DNA of 11,357 nucleotides, from assembly GCA_040002735.1 (NCBI GenBank), contig JBDUDX010000189.1:1-11357 (forward strand), given 5' to 3'. The stretch comes from JADGOV01 sp040002735 (GTDB taxonomy: Bacteria > Actinomycetota > Actinomycetes > JADGOV01). Below, in pieces: positions 7,368-11,357 of the stretch (its first letter is position 1; each line of letters opens with the position of its first letter). Under the pieces are notes generated by a model. That model had not been told where the DNA came from. It saw only the letters and a list, made by a program, of their open reading frames with translations, and searched no databases. Both the position numbers and the translations under genes were made by a program.

Positions 7368-8648
7368 ATGACCAAGCCGATAGCACGAACTGCGGCCGCG
7401 GACGTCGGGGCGGGGCTGGAGGGCGCCGAGCGGGCCATTGCGGAGCTGTTGAGCGAGGCCCATGTGCTCGCCGCTTACGAGCTGCCCGGTGCTATCGCGC
7501 GGTACGCCGAGCGGCTGGGTGTGCGTCGCGGGCTGCTCTATCTGGCCGATCTGCAACAGATCGTGCTCGTGCCCTTCCTCGGCCCGGAGGGCCCGGCGTT
7601 CGACGAGCAACTCGAAGCTCTGGGCGTGGACTCGACGCTGGCGGGCCGGGCGTACCAGCACGTTGAGATCCACACCCATGACCTGCCCGACGGCGGGACC
7701 CGGGTGTGGCTGCCGCTGCTCGACGGCAGCGACCGGTTGGGCGTTCTGACCGTCACCGTGCCGGAAAACGCGGACCTCGCCGCCGGCGGAGTGCTACTCG
7801 GGCGGCTGCGGCTCCTCGCCTCGCTCGCCGCCGAACTGGTCATGACCAAGACCATGTACGGCGACACCGTCGTCCGGCTACGGCGGCGAAAGGCCATGGG
7901 ATTGGCCTCGGAGATGCAGTGGTCGCTGATGCCGCCGCTGACCTTCGCCTGCGGTGAGGTCACGATTGCGGCCGCACTCGAACCGGCGTATCAGGTGGCC
8001 GGTGACACCGTCGATTACGCCGTTGACCCCAGTTACGCGCGGATCGGCATCTTCGACGGGATGGGGCACGGGCTGCAGAGTGCGCAGTTGGCATCACTCG
8101 CCGTCGCGGCGTACCGCAATGCGCGTCGCAGCGGGCGGCCGCTGACCGACATCGCCCACTCCATCGATACTGCTCTGCTCGCCGGCTTTGGTGGCGAGGT
8201 GTTCACCACGGCTGTACTGGCCGAGCTGAACACCGAGACCGGCCTGCTGGAGTGGGTCAACGCCGGGCATCCCGAGCCGCTGTTGCTGCGCTCCGGTCGG
8301 ATGGTGAAATCCCTGCATACCGATCCGGGGTTACCCCTGGGTCTGGACCCGGTGGCCGCCGGAACACACATCTGGCAGGTTGCCGCCGAACGGCTGGAGC
8401 CCGGTGACCGGGTGCTGTTCTATACCGACGGCGTCACCGAGGCACGCTCCCCGGACGCCGAGTTCTTCGGCGTTCAACGGTTGACCGACCTGCTCATCCG
8501 GCACCTCGCCGCCGGGCTCAACACTCCGGAGACGATGCGTCGCATCGTCCGCACGCTCCTGGAGCATCAGCAAGGGCAGTTGACCGACGACGCCACCCTG
8601 CTGCTCCTGGAGTGGCGTACCGGAAAGGAGCAGCTCCTCCTCCCGTGA
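7368..8648 (+). CDS. PP2C-type SpoIIE-family serine/threonine phosphatase with N-terminal GAF-like domain
   Basis: Metal-dependent phosphatase of 426 aa of the SpoIIE/RsbU group, which dephosphorylate anti-sigma-factor antagonists in partner-switching pathways. Residues about 15-160 look like a GAF-type sensor (GAIARYAERLGVRRGLLYLA; GTRVWLPLLDGSDRLGVLTV). A linker helix with RKAMGLASEMQWSLMPP leads into the catalytic domain, about 196-416. Metal-binding motifs are all present: AGDTVDY (Asp213), IFDGMGHG (Asp230), FYTDGVTEA (Asp354) and DDATLLLL (Asp407/408), with VNAGHPEPLLL between them. AGDTVDY replaces the GGDWYD of classic RsbU; I believe this variant is frequent in actinomycetes. The frame is open upstream to 7116, but that stretch overlaps the GAF-ANTAR gene and is not homologous; ATG 7368 fits the domain start and the -10 spacing. 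A TTA codon occurs at 8331-8333. No anti-sigma or antagonist gene is in the window, so the substrate is encoded elsewhere. Confidence 0.93.
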   Translation: MTKPIARTAAADVGAGLEGAERAIAELLSEAHVLAAYELPGAIARYAERLGVRRGLLYLADLQQIVLVPFLGPEGPAFDEQLEALGVDSTLAGRAYQHVEIHTHDLPDGGTRVWLPLLDGSDRLGVLTVTVPENADLAAGGVLLGRLRLLASLAAELVMTKTMYGDTVVRLRRRKAMGLASEMQWSLMPPLTFACGEVTIAAALEPAYQVAGDTVDYAVDPSYARIGIFDGMGHGLQSAQLASLAVAAYRNARRSGRPLTDIAHSIDTALLAGFGGEVFTTAVLAELNTETGLLEWVNAGHPEPLLLRSGRMVKSLHTDPGLPLGLDPVAAGTHIWQVAAERLEPGDRVLFYTDGVTEARSPDAEFFGVQRLTDLLIRHLAAGLNTPETMRRIVRTLLEHQQGQLTDDATLLLLEWRTGKEQLLLP

Positions 8649-8685
8649 CATTGCGGCGGTCGGCCCGTCGGCCGGGTGCGAGGGC

Positions 8686-8691
8686 TAGCAT
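8686..8691 (+). promoter_or_regulatory. Putative -10 box of the corA-like gene
   Basis: TAGCAT fits TAnnnT and would start transcription near 8698, leaving a 16-base leader that contains the ribosome site GGAAAGG (8701-8707). No good -35 is visible. The box lies in the 65-base gap after the phosphatase stop. Confidence 0.35.
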
Positions 8692-8713
8692 CCGCGAAGA
8701 GGAAAGGCGGCTG

Positions 8714-9871
8714 ATGGCACATCACCACGGCAGCGACGCGCCGCAGGTGGGCTCCGGCGGTCGGGGACGCCGGGGCTTCACCCGGCCCCTGGTGTTGCCG
8801 GGTCGCCGGGCCAACTCGGTGGATGGCCACGAGACCGCAGCGCCGGTGGATACCCGCGGCCGTGACCTCGAGGCGGTCATCGGTGACTGCGCGGTATACG
8901 ACGAGTCCGGTCGCCGGCCTGGCCGGGTGCCGCTCGGGCAGGCGGCCGCCGCCGCTCAGGCCAACGACGGTTTCGTCTGGATCGGGTTGCAGCAACCGAC
9001 CGCGGCCGAGTTCGCCCAGGTCGCGGCCGAGTTCGCACTGCCGCCGCTGGCCGTGGAGGACGCCGTGGTCGCGCACCAGCGGCCCAAGCTGGAGGTGTAC
9101 GGCGATGTCGTTTTCGCCGTACTCAAGCCGGTGCACTACGTCGACCACGAGGAAGTCGTGAACGTGAGCGAGATCGCGATCTTCCTCGGACCGCACTTCG
9201 TCGTCACGGTGCGGCACGGTCAGAGCGACGTGCTGGCCGAGGTACGGAAGGAGATTGACTCCGCCGAACCGGAGCTGCTGAGTTACGGGCCGACCGGGGT
9301 CTTCTATCGAGCCGCGGACCGGATCGTGGACGAATACGAATATGCCGCCGCGCAGATCAGTGAGGATGTCGAAGAGATCGAGGTTCAGGTCTTCAGTGGG
9401 GACGACTGCGAATATGCCAAGCGGATCTACAAGCTGAAGCGGGAGGTTCTGGAGTTTCGCCGCGCGGTGTCCCCGCTCGCCGCGCCGCTGCAGAAACTCG
9501 CCGATGGCGCGATTCCCGGCATCGCCCCTGCGGTCACTCCGTACTTCCGCGACGTGCACGACCATCTGCTGCGGGCCACCGACGTCCTCGACGGCCAGGA
9601 CCGGATGCTCACCGACGTGCTCAACGCCGACCTTGCGCAGGTGACGGTTCGTCAGAGCCGCACCTCAGTCCGGCAGAACGAGGACATGCGCAAGATATCG
9701 GCCTGGGCGGCGATCGCGCTGGTGCCCACTGCCATCGCCGGGATCTACGGAATGAACTTCAACAACATACCGGAGTTGCACTGGAGGTACGGCTACTTCA
9801 TCGCCCTGGGCGTGATTCTTACGACCTGCGTCATCCTGCACCGGCTGTTCCGCCGCAACGGCTGGTTGTAG
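8714..9871 (+). CDS. corA: CorA-family magnesium/cobalt transporter
   Basis: Pentameric inner-membrane channel of the CorA/2-TM-GxN family for Mg2+ and Co2+, 385 aa. Start ATG 8714 follows GGAAAGG (8701-8707) by 6 bases; the frame is open further upstream but without homology. Residues 1-50 are a non-conserved Gly/Arg-rich tail starting MAHHHG. Residues about 55-320 are the cytoplasmic funnel: DGFVWIGLQQPT, LAVEDAVVAHQRPKLEVYGD, EIAIFLGPHFVVTVRHG, then long acidic and charged helices rich in E/D, which in the family bind regulatory Mg2+. Two C-terminal transmembrane helices follow, about 328-345 and 361-379, separated by the signature YGMNF (GMN 346-348) and the short acidic outer loop NNIPELHW. 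The protein ends RLFRRNGWL, the positive cytoplasmic tail usual for CorA. All hallmarks are intact. Confidence 0.95.
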   Translation: MAHHHGSDAPQVGSGGRGRRGFTRPLVLPGRRANSVDGHETAAPVDTRGRDLEAVIGDCAVYDESGRRPGRVPLGQAAAAAQANDGFVWIGLQQPTAAEFAQVAAEFALPPLAVEDAVVAHQRPKLEVYGDVVFAVLKPVHYVDHEEVVNVSEIAIFLGPHFVVTVRHGQSDVLAEVRKEIDSAEPELLSYGPTGVFYRAADRIVDEYEYAAAQISEDVEEIEVQVFSGDDCEYAKRIYKLKREVLEFRRAVSPLAAPLQKLADGAIPGIAPAVTPYFRDVHDHLLRATDVLDGQDRMLTDVLNADLAQVTVRQSRTSVRQNEDMRKISAWAAIALVPTAIAGIYGMNFNNIPELHWRYGYFIALGVILTTCVILHRLFRRNGWL

Positions 9872-9914
9872 GCCGCCGTGCCGGACTAGCCCAGCGAGGA
9901 GGGGTGGGGTCGCG

Positions 9915-10171
9915 ATGCGGGTGGCGCTGCGGGTTCGGCCGGGTCGAGCCGTACCGTGGTCGGCGGAAGTTACGACGGCGCGGTCGTCGTCCGGGTGGCT
10001 GCTCGGGCCGTCGACGGGCAGGCGACAGCGGCGGCCCTGGCCGCGGTAGCAAAGGCGCTGCGAGTGGCGCGCCGGGACATTGTCCTGGTCAGCGGCGCGA
10101 CGAGCCGCACCAAGCTTGTCGACGTACCGGATACTTGCCGCGACGCCGTGACCGCGTTGCTCGGGCAGTGA
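9915..10171 (+). pseudogene. DUF167/YggU-family protein, frameshifted
   Basis: Small protein of the UPF0235/DUF167 family, biochemical role unknown. ATG 9915 follows GGAGGGG (9898-9904) and gives MRVALRVRPG, the conserved beginning of the family. The frame then breaks at about 9943-9947; the family continues as SRTVVGG, DGAVVVRVAARAVDGQAT, VARRDIVLVSGATSRTK, all in the other frame down to TGA 10169-10171. One missing base explains it (a G in GGTGCG or a T in GGTTCG). The repaired length is about 85 aa, normal for the family. As read, the ATG frame gives a short unrelated peptide. A start at 9956 in the second frame would lack the first strand. It sits 43 bases after corA and 19 before the VOC gene, so co-transcription is possible. 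Confidence 0.8.
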
Positions 10172-10190
10172 CAGCCGAACGGAGATCCCG

Positions 10191-10562
10191 ATGAGCATCG
10201 CCCGCCTCAGCCTGACCGCCCTGGACTGCCCGGACCCGAAGGCTCTGGCCGAGTTCTACGCCGCGATTACCGGCTGGCCGATCGAAAATCAGGATCCAGA
10301 GGGTGAGGAATGGGTACAGCTTCGCAGCGACGGCGGGGCCACACTCGCCTTTCAGCGGGTGATTGGTCACCTAGCGCCGACGTGGCCCACCGGGGTACGT
10401 CCCCAGCAGTTGCATGTGGACTTCGACGTTCCCGACCTCGACGTTGCCGAGGCTCAGATTCTGGCGCTAGGCGCGCGTAAGGCCGATCACCAACCAGGCA
10501 CTACTTTTCGGGTGTACCTCGATCCCGCCGGCCACCCGTTTTGTTTGGTGTTGGCGTCCTGA
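10191..10562 (+). CDS. VOC-family (glyoxalase/bleomycin-resistance-like) protein
   Basis: Single-domain cytoplasmic protein of 123 aa from the vicinal oxygen chelate superfamily, of the Glyoxalase_6-like type. The start ATG 10191 follows GGAG (10181-10184) by 6 bases. The two beta-alpha-beta-beta-beta modules are recognisable: LTALDCPDPKALAEFYAAIT at residues about 7-26 with the WVQLRSDGGATLAFQRV strands, then QLHVDFDVPDLDVAEAQI (about 66-83) and the terminal FRVYLDPAGHPFCLVL. Possible metal or cofactor ligands include His68 and residues of the second module, but the set is not the classic glyoxalase I quartet, so a specific reaction cannot be named. It may be co-transcribed with the DUF167 gene. 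Confidence 0.85.
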   Translation: MSIARLSLTALDCPDPKALAEFYAAITGWPIENQDPEGEEWVQLRSDGGATLAFQRVIGHLAPTWPTGVRPQQLHVDFDVPDLDVAEAQILALGARKADHQPGTTFRVYLDPAGHPFCLVLAS

Positions 10563-10813
10563 TCCGTCGTTGCGGGCGAGAAGCACCGTGACGTCGCTCG
10601 AGCGCGCGGTGACAGCGTCCGCTGGCCGTCGAGCTAGCTGGATCCGCCGCCAGCGCGTCGACTGCTTGCGCGCATCCGAGTACTCATGGGTCACGGAACC
10701 GGAAGGATCTTTGTTGACGCTCGGGCGCTGCCGACTTCACGGTGTTCCCGGGCCAATGGCCGACCGGCTGGCTATGGTCGCTGAGTGAGCCGCCGACGCC
10801 TCCGCGCTGTTCG
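10563..10813 (+). other. Intergenic region before recC, possible promoter
   Basis: This 251-base gap has no convincing gene. It contains TTGACG (10714-10719), a fair -35 with only weak -10 sequence behind it, and TATGGT (10773-10778). The latter lies at -12 to -7 of a GTG at 10785 that opens a 12-codon frame ending at 10823, overlapping the predicted recC start. No hairpin with a T-run follows the VOC gene. Confidence 0.4.
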
Positions 10814-11357
10814 GTGCGGCTGACCGTGCTGTACGTACACCGCGCCGAACGAGCCGACCGGCTTGCCGACGAGCTCGCCAAGTTGCTGCGCGAGGGATTC
10901 ACCGACCCGTTCGCGGCAGAGGTGGTCGCCGTTCCGGCGCGCGGAGTGGAGCGTTGGCTGACTCAGCGGCTGTCGCACGTTCTCGGCGCCAGCACTGGAG
11001 AGAGGGACGGCGTCTGCGCGAACATCCGCTTCACCTCGCCGACCCAATTGGTCAACGAGTCGATCGCCACCGCCACCGCGACGCTGCCGGCGGAAGATCC
11101 GTGGCAGCCGCGTCGGATCGTCTGGCCGCTGCTGGAACTGCTCACCGAGTGCGCGGCCGAGCCGTGGAGCACGGCTCCCATCCGCCGTTTCAGCTCGGCG
11201 CAGCATCTCGCCGGACTGTACGAGTCCTATGGCGCTCAACGTCCAGCGATGATCCGGTCTTGGGCCGAAGGTGTGGACGTCGACGGCGCGGGTGCGGCGC
11301 TCAGCACCGACCTCCGGTGGCAGGCCGACTTGTGGCGCCGGCTGCGGGACCGTATCG
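10814..11357 (+). CDS. recC: RecC, exodeoxyribonuclease V gamma subunit (N-terminal part, runs off the window)
   Basis: First 181 codons of RecC, the Chi-recognising scaffold subunit of the RecBCD helicase-nuclease that processes double-strand breaks. The reading frame is open to the window end. Family features in order: LTVLYVHRAERADRLADELA; DPFAAEVVAVPARGVERWLT (the RecC/RecBCD-type inactive-helicase motif region); QRLSHVLGAS; GVCANIRFTSPTQLVNE; PWQPRRIVWPLLELL; and DLRWQADLWRRLRDR. A full RecC is about 1100 aa, so most of it is missing here. The start is uncertain. GTG 10814 puts homology at the first residues, but no ribosome site precedes it; GTG 10826 is a second choice, and the frame stays open upstream past 10742. 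recB and recD would be expected just downstream. Confidence 0.88.
   Translation, partial: MRLTVLYVHRAERADRLADELAKLLREGFTDPFAAEVVAVPARGVERWLTQRLSHVLGASTGERDGVCANIRFTSPTQLVNESIATATATLPAEDPWQPRRIVWPLLELLTECAAEPWSTAPIRRFSSAQHLAGLYESYGAQRPAMIRSWAEGVDVDGAGAALSTDLRWQADLWRRLRDRI

Noticed and set aside
8567..9565. 332-residue minus-strand frame over corA
   Set aside because: Shadow frame. CorA on the plus strand has a complete GMN signature, two membrane helices and a ribosome site.
1..11357. CRISPR array, tRNA or rRNA gene, insertion sequence, attachment site
   Set aside because: No spaced direct repeats, cloverleaf-like sequence, transposase motifs or terminal inverted repeats were seen; the only tandem repeats are the two 16-base ones reported.

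Overview
The window is GC-rich, densely coding DNA from an actinomycete. The gene families point there: a secreted TAP-type hydrolase, a GAF-ANTAR protein, a SpoIIE/PP2C phosphatase, a MocR/flavin-split-barrel pair and a RecC of actinobacterial type. Start contexts of the form TAnnnT-N6-ATG, expected of leaderless actinobacterial transcripts, fit as well. Micromonosporaceae is a reasonable guess, but the sequence alone does not settle the genus.

Layout. (1) 1-314 holds no convincing gene. (2) 315-1996 (+) is a secreted alpha/beta hydrolase of the tripeptidyl-aminopeptidase-like family, broken by a one-base loss just after its catalytic serine. (3) 2018-3346 (-) is a MocR-type regulator (GntR-like DNA-binding domain fused to a PLP aminotransferase fold). 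It is divergent from (4) 3380-4051 (+), a pyridoxamine-phosphate-oxidase-like FMN-binding protein. The short shared promoter carries a direct GTACCA repeat that is probably the MocR operator. (5) 4211-6397 (+) is an MMPL/RND membrane transporter cut by four net -1 shifts and one 16-bp tandem duplication (+1). (6) 6512-7345 and 7368-8648 (+) form a signalling pair: a GAF-ANTAR RNA-binding antiterminator and a GAF-SpoIIE phosphatase. (7) 8714-9871 (+) is a CorA-type Mg2+/Co2+ transporter. (8) 9915-10171 (+) is a DUF167/YggU protein with one frameshift. (9) 10191-10562 (+) is a small VOC/glyoxalase-like protein. (10) 10814 to the window end is the N-terminus of RecC, the gamma subunit of exodeoxyribonuclease V.

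How the genes work together. The clearest functional unit is the divergent MocR/flavin-protein pair, which suggests PLP- or B6-vitamer-linked autoregulation. The second is the GAF-ANTAR/SpoIIE pair, two GAF-bearing outputs that could act on RNA and on anti-sigma-antagonist phosphorylation. The remaining genes look like independent housekeeping or accessory genes on the same strand.

The most striking anomaly is damage: six coding breaks of the same sign (net -1) in three genes, plus a perfect 16-bp tandem duplication, while seven other reading frames are clean. This may reflect sequence or assembly error rather than gene decay. I do not see a clearly new multi-gene system. The best candidates for a second look are the MocR operator with its leaderless start, and the TTA codons shared by the hydrolase, transporter, GAF-ANTAR and SpoIIE genes.
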